Source: Streptomyces sp. NRRL F-5122 (lineage in GTDB: Bacteria; Actinomycetota; Actinomycetes; Streptomycetales; Streptomycetaceae). From it: 64,000 nucleotides of DNA. Shown piece after piece: positions 46,068 through 54,815 of this stretch (the first letter of the stretch is position 1; the number at the start of each line of letters is the position of its first letter). The notes under the pieces are model-generated. The model ran no database searches and was not told the DNA's origin. It saw only the letters and a program-made list of their open reading frames with translations. Position numbers and translations under genes: made by a program. The stretch spans positions 62,001 to 126,000 of the forward strand of contig NZ_LMWH01000228.1 in NCBI RefSeq assembly GCF_001507435.1, written 5' to 3'.

Positions 46068-46493
46068 TCAGGCGAGCTTGGCTTCCAGGGTGATCGTCGT
46101 ACCGGCCAGCGCCTGACTGACCGGGCAGTTCTTCTTGGCGTCCTCGGCGGCTGCGACGAACGCGTCGTTGTCGATGCCGGGGACCGTGCCCTCGACGGTG
46201 AGGTGGATGCCCGTGATGCCCTCACCCGGCTGGAAGGTCACGTCGGCCTTCGTCTCGAGCTTGGTGGGCGGGGTGCCGGCGCCGGCCAGGCCGTGCGACA
46301 GCGCCATGGAGAAGCAGCTGGAGTGGGCGGCGGCGATCAGCTCCTCCGGGCTGGTCTTGCCGTTGGCCTTCTCGGCGCGCGACGGCCACGACACCGGCTG
46401 CTGGCCGATGCCGGAGGAGTCGAAGGTCACGACGCCGTTGCCCTCGAGCAGATTGCCTTCCCAGACGGTGTGTGCGGTGCGCGTGGTTGCCAC
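46068..46493 (-). CDS. OsmC family peroxiredoxin-like protein
   Basis: A 141-residue OsmC protein. The two redox cysteines are in AAAHSSCFSMALSHGLAG and DAKKNCPVSQALAG, with the family's TSPEELIAA before the first. OsmC proteins reduce organic hydroperoxides with thiols. GTG 46493 has AAAGGAAG four bases upstream and gives the family N-terminus ATTRTAHTVWEG. It is a single gene with its own terminator. Confidence 0.93.
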   Translation of the reverse strand: MATTRTAHTVWEGNLLEGNGVVTFDSSGIGQQPVSWPSRAEKANGKTSPEELIAAAHSSCFSMALSHGLAGAGTPPTKLETKADVTFQPGEGITGIHLTVEGTVPGIDNDAFVAAAEDAKKNCPVSQALAGTTITLEAKLA

Positions 46494-46607
46494 AATTCTT
46501 CCTTTCACGTGTGGGCCCGTTGCCGGGTTCCGTAGGCACCATCCGATCACATCGGCACACGGCGCACGCACCGGACATGGCGGTGAAGCCGTCCCCGGCC
46601 CGCGGGT

Positions 46608-48401
46608 TCACCGCACCCGGAAGACCGGCCCCTGGGCTGTGAACGGCAGCCGCGCGCCCTGCGGTATCAGATACGCGTGTTCCCGCCGTACCCGCAGCAC
46701 GTCGCACCAGCCGTCCGTGATCACCAGGACCGGGGCACCGGGCGGGAAGTCCCGTGCCCGGTGCAGCAGATCGATCCCCGGCTGCAGGACCGTACCGCCG
46801 CGGCCGTGCACCCGTACCCGGCCGGCGATGTCGGTGACCGGCAGATAGCCGGCGTCGTGCGGCGCCGCGTCGCAGAAGACGACCCGGGCCGCGGGTACGT
46901 CGCGGGCCCCGGCGTACGAGGCGATCGCCCCGAGCGCCTTGCCGAGCAGGACGCGGTCCATGGAGCCCGAGGTGTCGAGGACGACGCCGAAGGTGCAGCG
47001 GGCCACCTCCTCGGGCGGGAAGTAGCGCCCGGCGCGCGGGATGTCGGGCGTGGAGCTCTGGCGGCGGGAGGGGCGCGCAAAGGAGCGTACGGGTTCGGGG
47101 CGGGGGACGAACTCGTCGAACCAGCGGGCGAGTCGGGCGTCCCACGGCAGTGGCGGATGGCTGAGCGCGCGGATCTCCTCCACCAGACCGCCGGGCAGGA
47201 AACCGCGCTCCTGCTGCTGGTGCAGGTCCAGGCCGTGTGCGAGGCCCCGGCGGTAGAACTCGTCGAGGTCTACGTGGTCGCCGGGCGGACGCAGCGGCGC
47301 GCCGAGCACGTCGCCGACACCCCGGCCGCGCGGCGTGGCCAGCCGCCGCATCCTGCGCAGATCGCCGGCGATGCGGTCGTAGACCTGCTCCGCGGACAGG
47401 CCCGCGAGGTCCGCGTCGTACAGCAGCCCCTCGGGCATCGTGCCGATCTGCATCTCGCGCAGCCAGCCGTTGATGACGTAGTCGCAGGCGATGTTGAACA
47501 GGTACGGGTCGCGGGTGCCGCAGCGGTCGCCGTGGCGCAGGGCGGCGTGCAGCATCTCGTGCGCCAGGACGAAACGCCACTCCTCGTCCTCGAACTGCCG
47601 CAGCGGGTTGATGTAGATCTCGCCCGCCTCGGCGTTGACCGCGGCCACGGAGATGCCGTGGGCGTGGGCGAGTTCGGCGTCGGCGACGAGCTTGATCCCG
47701 GCCGCCACGCCACCGAGCAGCGGGTAGGAGGAGACGAACCAGCTCAGCGCGTGCTCCCAAGGGCGCGGCCGGGCCGCCTCGCCGTCCAGGGAGTCACGGC
47801 GGCCGCCCGCCATGTCCATCGCCGCGGACACGGTCCGGGTCAGGGCGGTGGCGAAGGCCAGCTGCCAGTCAGGGGCCTGCCCCCACCATCCCTTCCCGTC
47901 CACGAGCAGCTGGTCGGGCTCCCCGCCCGCCGTACCGCAGCGCTCGTACACGGCGGGCAGACCGTCCCGGCGCCAGCGCGCGGCGAGCTGCTCCTCGTCA
48001 CCGTCGGGGTAGGAGGCCGGCAGGTCCTCGGGGGACCTGCCGACGGGGAAGCCGAGCAGGAACCGGTTGACGACCACGCAGCGCGCGGCGACGTCGTGGC
48101 GGTCGGGCTGGACACGCGTGCCCTTGATCGCGGGGACGTGCCCGAAGCCGAGATGCAGCACGGCGTGCGCCAGCGCCCAGGCCCAGTCGGCGGGGTCGGC
48201 GAGCCGGTCCGGATGGGCGTGCAACACGCCGTCGGAGTCGACGCGGACCAACCCGTCGCGCGGGGCGGTGGCGCATTCCTCCGCGCGGCAGACGCTGAAC
48301 TCGACGGCGGCCAGCGCCGGGTTGGCCCGCATCAGCCGCATGCCCTCGGCGAAGGCCTCCGCCGCGAGGTCCCGCTTCTTCCCGGGGCGGGTGCGGCTCA
48401 T
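46608..48401 (-). CDS. VWA-like protein with DUF2201-type putative metallopeptidase domain
   Basis: A 597-residue protein. An N-terminal putative metallopeptidase domain carries HEMLH (His281-Glu282-x2-His285) inside VLAHEMLHAALRHGDRCG, followed by FNIACDYVINGWL. A VWA-like domain near the C-terminus has a MIDAS-type motif DTSGS (Asp476-Ser480) and LVITDGWCDVL. An earlier LAHAVLHLGFGH looks like a second His-rich site. Its ATG overlaps the stop of the MoxR gene (48398-48401), so the two are translationally coupled. Such pairs are thought to act as chaperones for protein or metal-cofactor assembly; the client is unknown. Confidence 0.87.
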   Translation of the reverse strand: MSRTRPGKKRDLAAEAFAEGMRLMRANPALAAVEFSVCRAEECATAPRDGLVRVDSDGVLHAHPDRLADPADWAWALAHAVLHLGFGHVPAIKGTRVQPDRHDVAARCVVVNRFLLGFPVGRSPEDLPASYPDGDEEQLAARWRRDGLPAVYERCGTAGGEPDQLLVDGKGWWGQAPDWQLAFATALTRTVSAAMDMAGGRRDSLDGEAARPRPWEHALSWFVSSYPLLGGVAAGIKLVADAELAHAHGISVAAVNAEAGEIYINPLRQFEDEEWRFVLAHEMLHAALRHGDRCGTRDPYLFNIACDYVINGWLREMQIGTMPEGLLYDADLAGLSAEQVYDRIAGDLRRMRRLATPRGRGVGDVLGAPLRPPGDHVDLDEFYRRGLAHGLDLHQQQERGFLPGGLVEEIRALSHPPLPWDARLARWFDEFVPRPEPVRSFARPSRRQSSTPDIPRAGRYFPPEEVARCTFGVVLDTSGSMDRVLLGKALGAIASYAGARDVPAARVVFCDAAPHDAGYLPVTDIAGRVRVHGRGGTVLQPGIDLLHRARDFPPGAPVLVITDGWCDVLRVRREHAYLIPQGARLPFTAQGPVFRVR

Positions 48402-49459
48402 CGCCGCGCCTCCACCAGCCGCGGCATGTCCCGGGCCGCCTCCACCAGGAACCAGGACGGCAGGACGGGGTTGCCGTCGGCGTCGGATGCGATGACGCTC
48501 TGGGCTATCTCGACGGAGATCTCCGCGAGCTGCACGAGCAGGGACTTGGCGCGGTACGCGGTCTGCCGTCCGTTCGTCGACATGTGCTCCCTGCTCGCGG
48601 GCAGCTCCTTGACGAGCCGGCCCCGGAAGGACTCGGCGAGGTAGTACAGCAGGTCCCGGTCCTGTATGCGGTTCGGCCAGTGCGCGTCGCCCTTGATGAT
48701 GGCCTCGATGCCGTACCGGCTGCGCACGATCTTGACGTATCCGCAGAAGGCGGTGGCGTGTGCCGGGGTCAGGGTGCCGTGGGCGAGCACCTTCAGCGTC
48801 TCCTCGTCGAGTTCTCGGCCGAAGGAATGCAGCGCGTCGGAGAGCATGTGCCACGAGCGGGGCGTGGAGAACGGCTCCTCGGTCTTGGGCGGCTTGGACC
48901 ACAGGTGGTCGGGCCGGTCGGTGAGGTGATCGAGGATCCACGGGTGGATGGCGTTCGCCGCCGCCCAGACGAGCCAGTCCTTCGCGGAGGCCTCCAGGTG
49001 GACGTGGGCGAGACGGTTGACCAGCGCCGAGGCGATCGGCCGGGCGAGGGCGTTGTCGGTGGCGCGGTTGCCCGCGCCGATGACGATGGAACCCTTCGGC
49101 AGCTCATAGGTTCCGATGCGGCGGTCGAGGATCAGCGAGTAGAACGCCTTCTGCACGTCCGGGGTCGCCGCGTTCAGCTCGTCCAGGAAAAGGCAGTAAG
49201 GCTCGTCTCGGGCGATGGCCTCCGGCGGGCAGAACACCGAGCGGCCGTCCCGGATCTGCGGGACGCCGATCAGGTCTTCGGGGGCGAGCTGCGTGCCCAG
49301 CAGACTCACGCACTCCAGCCCCAGCGACTCGGCGAACGCGCGCACCAGGGAGGACTTTCCGATACCGGGGGCACCCCAGATGAACACGGGCCGCACGGTC
49401 GCGAGACCGAGCAGCAGTTCCGGAATGCGGGCGGGGGTGACGGTGACGGCTGCCTGCAC
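48398..49459 (-). CDS. MoxR-type AAA+ ATPase
   Basis: A 353-residue AAA+ protein with Walker A WGAPGIGKSSLV, Walker B CLFLDELNAATPDVQKAF, sensor-1 VIGAGNRATDNALARPI and arginine-finger region VNRLAHVHLEAS. It forms a hexameric motor that works with a VWA partner, here encoded by the overlapping downstream gene. GTG 49459 has AGGAG nine bases upstream. Confidence 0.92.
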   Translation of the reverse strand: MQAAVTVTPARIPELLLGLATVRPVFIWGAPGIGKSSLVRAFAESLGLECVSLLGTQLAPEDLIGVPQIRDGRSVFCPPEAIARDEPYCLFLDELNAATPDVQKAFYSLILDRRIGTYELPKGSIVIGAGNRATDNALARPIASALVNRLAHVHLEASAKDWLVWAAANAIHPWILDHLTDRPDHLWSKPPKTEEPFSTPRSWHMLSDALHSFGRELDEETLKVLAHGTLTPAHATAFCGYVKIVRSRYGIEAIIKGDAHWPNRIQDRDLLYYLAESFRGRLVKELPASREHMSTNGRQTAYRAKSLLVQLAEISVEIAQSVIASDADGNPVLPSWFLVEAARDMPRLVEARR

Positions 49460-49593
49460 GCAGCGGCTCTCCTCTTCGGGCCTGAACGGGTGCCGCTCTC
49501 GCGGCCGTGGTTGCTCGCCGTCGAGGTTCTCAACGACCGGCAGCGGCCGTCATGTCATTTTCGTGCGCGTGCCGCCGCCGGGTTCCTGCCGGC

Positions 49594-51675
49594 TCAGGCG
49601 GCGCGTTCGTCCTCGATCGCGGACAACGGCACCTGGGGGCCGTCGCACTCGCGCAGCCAGCGGCGGAAGAGCCCGTGGAGCCGCTCGGCTCCGGCGAGTT
49701 CGGCGCCCGCCTCGACGGGGGCCGACAGGGCCACGGGGGACAGCAGGAAGGGGCGCGTCTGGGCACCTCCGAGCCCGCCGTGCGAGCCGATCTGCTCCTC
49801 GAACGCGAGGACCTCGCCCTCGTCCGGGTCGTACCAGGAGTTGACCATGATGTCGGCGGTGTGCGGGAAGGAGTGCGTACGGCGTATGGCGTCGGCGGCG
49901 CCGGCGCCGAAGCCGGTGAGCGGACCGGTCTCGTCGGCGAGCAGGTCGACCGGGACCTCGGCGCCGTGCGCGGCGAGCACCACCCCGCCGTGCTGCTCGC
50001 TCCGTACGAGGAGGAAGCCGATGCCGGGGTGGTGGGCGAGCGTGGACAGCAGCGCGGGGTGGCGGCGGTCGATCTCCTCCTTGGTCATCCGGTGCGGCAC
50101 GTCCGGGAAGGAGACGAGTCCGAGGTTGCCGGAGGCGAGCACGATGGGCTCGTTGCGGCGGCGGGCGGGCCGGTGCTCCGCGCCGCCCTCCTCCACCGGC
50201 CGGCGCAGCGCGGCCCGGACCGCCGCACGCGCCTCCGTCCCGCTGTGGGTGCGCTCCACCCTGCGCGGCACGGGCAGTCCGCAGCCGGCCCGCACCAGAT
50301 TGGCGAGGCTCAGCCCGTAGCGGGTCCGGAAGGTCTCGCCGGGGCTCTGGCCGTGGTCGGAGAGCACCACGATCCGGTACGGACGCGGGGCGTGTTCGGC
50401 GACCTGCGCGAGCAGCGCCAGCGACCGGTCCAGCCGCGCAAGGACCTGCTCGGCGTCCCGGCTGTGCGGACCGGAGTGATGGGCCACCTCGTCATAGGCC
50501 ACCAGGTCCGCGTAGATGGCGTTGCGCCCGGCGAGCATGTCGCCGATGACCGCGGCGACGACGACGTCCCGCTCGACGACGGTGGCGAAGGCGCGCACGA
50601 AGGGGTAGAGGCCGCCGCGCTTGACCCGCGGTCGCCGCCGGGTGAGACGGGCCCGGACGGACTGAGAGGCCTCACGGCCGACCTCTGCCAGGAAGGACAG
50701 AGCGGTGCGGACGGCGTTGGCCGGATCGCTGAAGTAGGCGAAGTACCCCGCACGGGACCGGTTCTCCCGACCTCGCCTGACGGCGATGGACAGCACGAGG
50801 GCGACCTCGTCGGCGCCACCGCTGAAGAGATTGCCTCGGCTCGCGCCGTCGACGGTGAGGAGTCCGCCGTCACCGGTCCGTTCGATGGCCCGGCGCTGGA
50901 GTTCGGCGGCGCTCGACGGCCGGTTGCACACCACGACCTCGCGGTGTTCCTTCTCGTACCACCGGAAGGCCGGCACGTCGTGGTTGCTGCCGTGCAGGAT
51001 GCCGAGCTGGCTGGCGCCGGTCTGGCTGGACCAGTCGGTGCGCCATGCGCCGAGCCGGTGCGTGGGTCCACGGCCGTCGCGGGGACCGAGCCAGGAGGCG
51101 ACGGTCGGCATGAGCCCCTTGTCGACGGCCGCCCTGAGCACGTCGTGCCCGACCCCGTCGAGCTGGATGAACAGTGCCGCCGGGCTGCCGGGCCCGGCAC
51201 GCCCGTCGCCCCGCCTGCGCCGGCGGGCCGCCAGCCGGTACAGCCGCCTGCGGTACGCGTCGTCGTCCCGTACGGCGAGGGCACCGCCTGTCGCCGAGGC
51301 GACCGCGGACATCATGGCGGCGACCAGGACCGCCGTCTCGGGCGCCGCCTCGCCCCGTCCGGAGGGGTTGAGGCGCAGGGCGAGCAGCAGCAGGGACCCG
51401 TTGAGGAAGAAGACCAGCAGCCCCAGCACGAGGGCCGGCACGAGCAGCAGCAACCGGACGAGCAGGGGCCACACGAGAGACGAGAGCAGACCGAAGACAC
51501 CGGCGCCGGCCGCTGCGGTGAGGGCGACGCGGGTGACGCTGTCACCGGCCGCGGACTCCAGCCGGAAGTCGGGGAGGACACCGGCGAGAACGAGCAGAGT
51601 CGCGGTGGACGCGGCCCACACCGCGACGCTCCGCCCCGCTCCGCTGATCAGTCTCCGCCAGCGCTCCTGCCCCAC
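49594..51675 (-). CDS. Fusion of a holin-like membrane domain and an alkaline-phosphatase-fold phosphodiesterase
   Basis: A 693-residue protein. The N-terminal 130 residues hold three or four helices of the phage-holin-4-2-like type (VAVWAASTATLLVLAGVLPD, GVFGLLSSLVWPLLVRLLLL, VPALVLGLLVFFLNGSLLLL, ETAVLVAAMMSAVASATGGA). An Arg-rich linker follows, then a large phosphodiesterase/nucleotide-pyrophosphatase-like domain with LFIQLDGVGHDVLRAAV, LVAYDEVAHHSGPHS and IVVLSDHGQSPGETFR as metal-site stretches. The catalytic domain is probably cytoplasmic. Such fusions recur in Streptomyces; the substrate is unknown. GTG 51675 has a weak ribosome site. Confidence 0.83.
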   Translation of the reverse strand: MGQERWRRLISGAGRSVAVWAASTATLLVLAGVLPDFRLESAAGDSVTRVALTAAAGAGVFGLLSSLVWPLLVRLLLLVPALVLGLLVFFLNGSLLLLALRLNPSGRGEAAPETAVLVAAMMSAVASATGGALAVRDDDAYRRRLYRLAARRRRRGDGRAGPGSPAALFIQLDGVGHDVLRAAVDKGLMPTVASWLGPRDGRGPTHRLGAWRTDWSSQTGASQLGILHGSNHDVPAFRWYEKEHREVVVCNRPSSAAELQRRAIERTGDGGLLTVDGASRGNLFSGGADEVALVLSIAVRRGRENRSRAGYFAYFSDPANAVRTALSFLAEVGREASQSVRARLTRRRPRVKRGGLYPFVRAFATVVERDVVVAAVIGDMLAGRNAIYADLVAYDEVAHHSGPHSRDAEQVLARLDRSLALLAQVAEHAPRPYRIVVLSDHGQSPGETFRTRYGLSLANLVRAGCGLPVPRRVERTHSGTEARAAVRAALRRPVEEGGAEHRPARRRNEPIVLASGNLGLVSFPDVPHRMTKEEIDRRHPALLSTLAHHPGIGFLLVRSEQHGGVVLAAHGAEVPVDLLADETGPLTGFGAGAADAIRRTHSFPHTADIMVNSWYDPDEGEVLAFEEQIGSHGGLGGAQTRPFLLSPVALSAPVEAGAELAGAERLHGLFRRWLRECDGPQVPLSAIEDERAA

Positions 51676-51789
51676 GCCCCGCTCACCTCACGTCCCGGCC
51701 GCCGCGATCCCCTGGGGACCCGCCCCACCTTGTCACATCGCCCGGGATCACCCGAAACGCACCGGGCGCGGGCGGCCACGCCCCGGTGG

Positions 51790-52242
51790 TCAACGACCGT
51801 CGTACCCCGCGGTCGGCATCGACAGACGGCGGTGGATGCGCGCCTTCATCTGGGCGTCGTACAACGGTTCCGCGCAGCCGACCGTCTCGACGCGCACGCC
51901 CCGCCGCGCGCACTCCGCGGCGAACTCGTCCACGGAGGACAGGGCCCGCTCCAGGACCCGCCGGCTCGGGGCCACGAACAGATCGACGAGGCCCGCCTCC
52001 ACGTCCGACCACAGCGCGCTGTGGTCGGGGCGCAGACTGCGCACGAGCAGCTCCCTCGTCACCACGTATCCCCGCTCAGCCGCCCAGCGCGCACACATCG
52101 CGTGCTGGCTGCGGGAGTCGACGAGGAAGGGGTCCGCGTCCAGCTCCTCCAGCGGCGTCAGACTCGCGATGGCCGCCACCCGTACCGCTCCGGGCCGGTC
52201 ACAGCCGTCGGGCGGGCCGGAGGTACCGTACGCATCTCCCAT
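51790..52242 (-). CDS. Small protein resembling a serine-recombinase catalytic fold
   Basis: A 150-residue protein. Residues about 20-125 follow the order of a serine-recombinase N-terminal domain: AAIASLTPLEELDADPFLVD, SRSQHAMCARWAAERGYVVT, then ALWSDVEAGLVDLFVAPSRR and FAAECARRGVRVETVG. The first strand normally ends with YxRxS; here it does not, so it is unlikely to cut DNA. No C-terminal DNA-binding part is present. It may be a domesticated remnant; similar small actinomycete proteins are simply called hypothetical. ATG 52242 follows GAGGGG. Confidence 0.65.
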   Translation of the reverse strand: MGDAYGTSGPPDGCDRPGAVRVAAIASLTPLEELDADPFLVDSRSQHAMCARWAAERGYVVTRELLVRSLRPDHSALWSDVEAGLVDLFVAPSRRVLERALSSVDEFAAECARRGVRVETVGCAEPLYDAQMKARIHRRLSMPTAGYDGR

Positions 52243-52325
52243 GGGGTCCCCTCACCTCAGGGTTTCGCCGCCGACCCTACTCCTGCCCGTAGGCTCGAGG
52301 GGAGTCGCACGAAGGAGGCAATGGA

Positions 52326-53099
52326 GTGCCGGTGGAGATCACGTGGTGGGGTCACGCCACCTGCACGGTCGAGGACTCCGGTACGCGGGTGCTGACCGAT
52401 CCGCTGTTCGCGCGCCGTCTCGCACATCTGCGCAGACGCCGCGGGGCGCCGCCGCCGCCCGAAGCCTGCGTCGCGGACGTCGTGCTGGTCTCGCATCTGC
52501 ACGCCGACCATCTGCATGTGCCCTCGCTGGCCCGCCTGGCCCCGGGCACCCGCCTGTTGGTGCCGCGCGGTGCCCTGGCCCAGGTGCCGGGGCTGCGCCG
52601 ACTGGGCCGTCTGCGGCTCACCGAGGTCGTGCCCGGGGACGTCGTGCGCGTCGACGACCTGGTCGTCCGGGTGGTGCCGGCCCGTCACGACGGGCGCCGG
52701 CTGCCCGTCGGGCCGCACCGGTCCCCCGCTCTCGGCTTTGTGCTCGAGGGCGGCGCACGGACGTACTTCGCCGGGGACACCGGCCTGTTCGAGTCGATGG
52801 CCGAGGAGGTCGGACCGGTCGACGTGGCGATCCTGCCGGTCGGCGGCTGGGGTCCCTACCTCGGTCCCGGGCATCTGGACGCGGGGCGCGCGGCGGAGGC
52901 CCTGGCCCGGCTGATGCCGCGCAGCGCGGTGCCGGTGCACTACGGCACGTACTGGCCGATCGGGATGGATGCCGTGCGACCCCATGAGTTCCACACGCCG
53001 GGCGAGGAGTTCGTACGTCTGGCCGCGCACCGTGCGCCGGAGGTGTCGGTGCACCTCCTGGCCCACGGGGAGAGTGTCCGGCCGGAGGTCGCCCGGTGA
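52326..53099 (+). CDS. Metallo-beta-lactamase fold hydrolase
   Basis: A 257-residue MBL-fold protein of the UlaG/YcbL-like kind. It opens VEITWWGHATCTVEDSG and carries the metal motif SHLHADHLHVPSL (HxHxDH), AGDTGLFESMAEEVGPVDVA and a late VPVHYGTYWP. It hydrolyses an unknown ester, lactone or phosphodiester. GTG 52326 has GGAGG seven bases upstream. Its stop overlaps the DedA start (GTGATG region at 53096), so the two are coupled and may act together at the membrane. Confidence 0.88.
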   Translation: MPVEITWWGHATCTVEDSGTRVLTDPLFARRLAHLRRRRGAPPPPEACVADVVLVSHLHADHLHVPSLARLAPGTRLLVPRGALAQVPGLRRLGRLRLTEVVPGDVVRVDDLVVRVVPARHDGRRLPVGPHRSPALGFVLEGGARTYFAGDTGLFESMAEEVGPVDVAILPVGGWGPYLGPGHLDAGRAAEALARLMPRSAVPVHYGTYWPIGMDAVRPHEFHTPGEEFVRLAAHRAPEVSVHLLAHGESVRPEVAR

Positions 53100-53722
53100 T
53101 GTTCCTCGGCACCGCCGGTACCGGCGTGCCCCCGGAGTCGACGCAGCAGGCACTCGGATATCCATCGCTGTTCCTGCTGGTGCTGATCGGTGCGCTGGTC
53201 CCGGTGGTGCCGACGGGCGCTCTGGTGAGTTCGGCGGCGGTCGTGGCCTTCCACCAGACCGCACCCTTCTCGCTCGCCCTGGTGTTCGTCGTCTCGGCGT
53301 TCGCGGCCTTCCTCGGGGATGTCGCGCTGTATTGGCTCGGACGCCGCGGAATGCGGTCGAAGAACGGTTCCCGCTGGCTGGAGACGATCCGCGACCGGGC
53401 CCCCGAGGAGCGGCTGGCCCAGGCGCAGCAGAAGCTGAACGACCACGGCATCGCGGTGCTGACCCTCTCCCGACTCGTTCCCGCGGGCCGCATACCGGTC
53501 ATGCTCGCCTGCCTGCTGGCCCGGATGCCGCTGCGGGACTTCGCCCGCGGCGACGCCCCGGCCTGCCTCGCCTGGGCCGCGACCTACCAGTTGATCGGGA
53601 TCCTCGGCGGCTCCCTGTTCCCGGAGCCGTGGGAGGGCGTGGCGGCGGCGGTCGTGCTGACGCTGGCCGTCGGCGCCGCGCCCGGCATATGGCGCCGGAT
53701 ACGCAGGACCGCCGCCTCGTGA
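53096..53722 (+). CDS. DedA family membrane protein
   Basis: A 208-residue DedA/VTT-domain protein with four to five helices (YPSLFLLVLIGALVPVVPTG, FSLALVFVVSAFAAFLGDVA, LLARMPLRDFARGDAPACLA, VAAAVVLTLAVGAAPGIW) and the conserved LSRLVPAGRIPVMLACLLA (the Arg-Gly/Pro-loop). Family members flip or move lipids such as undecaprenyl phosphate. It overlaps the preceding metallo-hydrolase gene by four bases. It is convergent with the next metallo-hydrolase gene. Confidence 0.9.
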   Translation: MMFLGTAGTGVPPESTQQALGYPSLFLLVLIGALVPVVPTGALVSSAAVVAFHQTAPFSLALVFVVSAFAAFLGDVALYWLGRRGMRSKNGSRWLETIRDRAPEERLAQAQQKLNDHGIAVLTLSRLVPAGRIPVMLACLLARMPLRDFARGDAPACLAWAATYQLIGILGGSLFPEPWEGVAAAVVLTLAVGAAPGIWRRIRRTAAS

Positions 53723-53735
53723 GCGCCGGTCGCAC

Positions 53736-54815
53736 TCAGTCCAGCACCCGCGACGCCCCCACCGGCAGATCCCACAGGTCCTCCCGGGCCAGGCCCGCCT
53801 TCTCCCAGGCCGCCCGCACCCGCGCCAGGGGTTCCATCACCGGCTCCGCCGACAGTACGAACGTGCCCCAGTGCATGGGCGCCATCCGCCGTGCGCCGAG
53901 CTCCCGGGTGGCGCGCACCGCGTCCTCCGGGTCGCAGTGCACGTCACTGAGCCACCACCGCGGGTCGTACGCGCCGATCGGCATCAGCGCCAGGTCGATC
54001 CCGGGATAGCGGCGGCCGATCCGCTCGAACCAGTGGCCGTGTCCGGTGTCGCCCGCGAAGTACACACGCTGTCCGTCGGGTGCGGTCATGATCCAGCCGC
54101 CCCACAGCGAACGGCAGGTGTCGGTCAGGGTGCGCTTGGACCAGTGGTGGGCGGGGACGAAGTCGAAGCGCACGCCGCCCAGTTCGGCGCCCTCCCACCA
54201 GTCCAGCTCGGTGACGCAGGTGAACCGGCGGCGCCGGAACCACAGTGCGAGGCCCGCGGGCGCGAACACCGGTGTGTCGTACGGGAGTCGGCGCAGGGTG
54301 GGTAGGTCCAGATGGTCGTAGTGGTTGTGACTGATGACGACCGCGTCGATGCGCGGCAGGGCGCTCCAGACGATGCCTACGGGGGTGATCCGGGCAGGGG
54401 TGCCGAGGATCCGGCGGGACCAGACCGGATCGGTCAGAACGGTCAGCCCGCCGATCCGCACCACCCAACTGGCGTGCCCCGCCCAGGAGACGGCGATCGT
54501 GCCAGCGCCGACCCGGGGCAGCGGCGCCGGCTCGTACGGCAGCAGGGGGATGTCCCGAAGGCCATCGGGACCCGGCCTCACCGCGCCCTCGCGGGCGAAG
54601 CGGGCGAAGGCCTTGAGCCCCGGCAGCGGCGCGGTCAGCCGGTCCACGAAGGAACGCGGCCAGATGCGGTGTTCGCCGAGTGGTCTCGGTTCGGTGATCG
54701 GCGGAAACGGGGTCCGCGGACCGGCGTCCGGACTCAGCAGGGAGGCGGACACGGGCTCACCGGCGTCCGATCGGGTCGAAACGGTGCTCGTGGTCGGCTC
54801 GGACTGCTGCGTCAT
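53736..54815 (-). CDS. Metallo-beta-lactamase fold hydrolase, NAPE-PLD-like
   Basis: A 359-residue MBL-fold protein. The metal ligands are seen in ISHNHYDHLDLPTLRRL, VPAHHWSKRTLTDTCRSLWG, FAGDTGHGHWFERIGRRYPG and RRMAPMHWGTFVLSAEP. This is the pattern of N-acyl-phosphatidylethanolamine phospholipase D-like enzymes. The substrate is probably a phospholipid-like diester, but this is inference. ATG 54815 has GGGAG eight bases upstream and overlaps the stop of the aminotransferase-fold gene (ATGA at 54812-54815), so the pair is translationally coupled. Confidence 0.9.
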   Translation of the reverse strand: MTQQSEPTTSTVSTRSDAGEPVSASLLSPDAGPRTPFPPITEPRPLGEHRIWPRSFVDRLTAPLPGLKAFARFAREGAVRPGPDGLRDIPLLPYEPAPLPRVGAGTIAVSWAGHASWVVRIGGLTVLTDPVWSRRILGTPARITPVGIVWSALPRIDAVVISHNHYDHLDLPTLRRLPYDTPVFAPAGLALWFRRRRFTCVTELDWWEGAELGGVRFDFVPAHHWSKRTLTDTCRSLWGGWIMTAPDGQRVYFAGDTGHGHWFERIGRRYPGIDLALMPIGAYDPRWWLSDVHCDPEDAVRATRELGARRMAPMHWGTFVLSAEPVMEPLARVRAAWEKAGLAREDLWDLPVGASRVLD

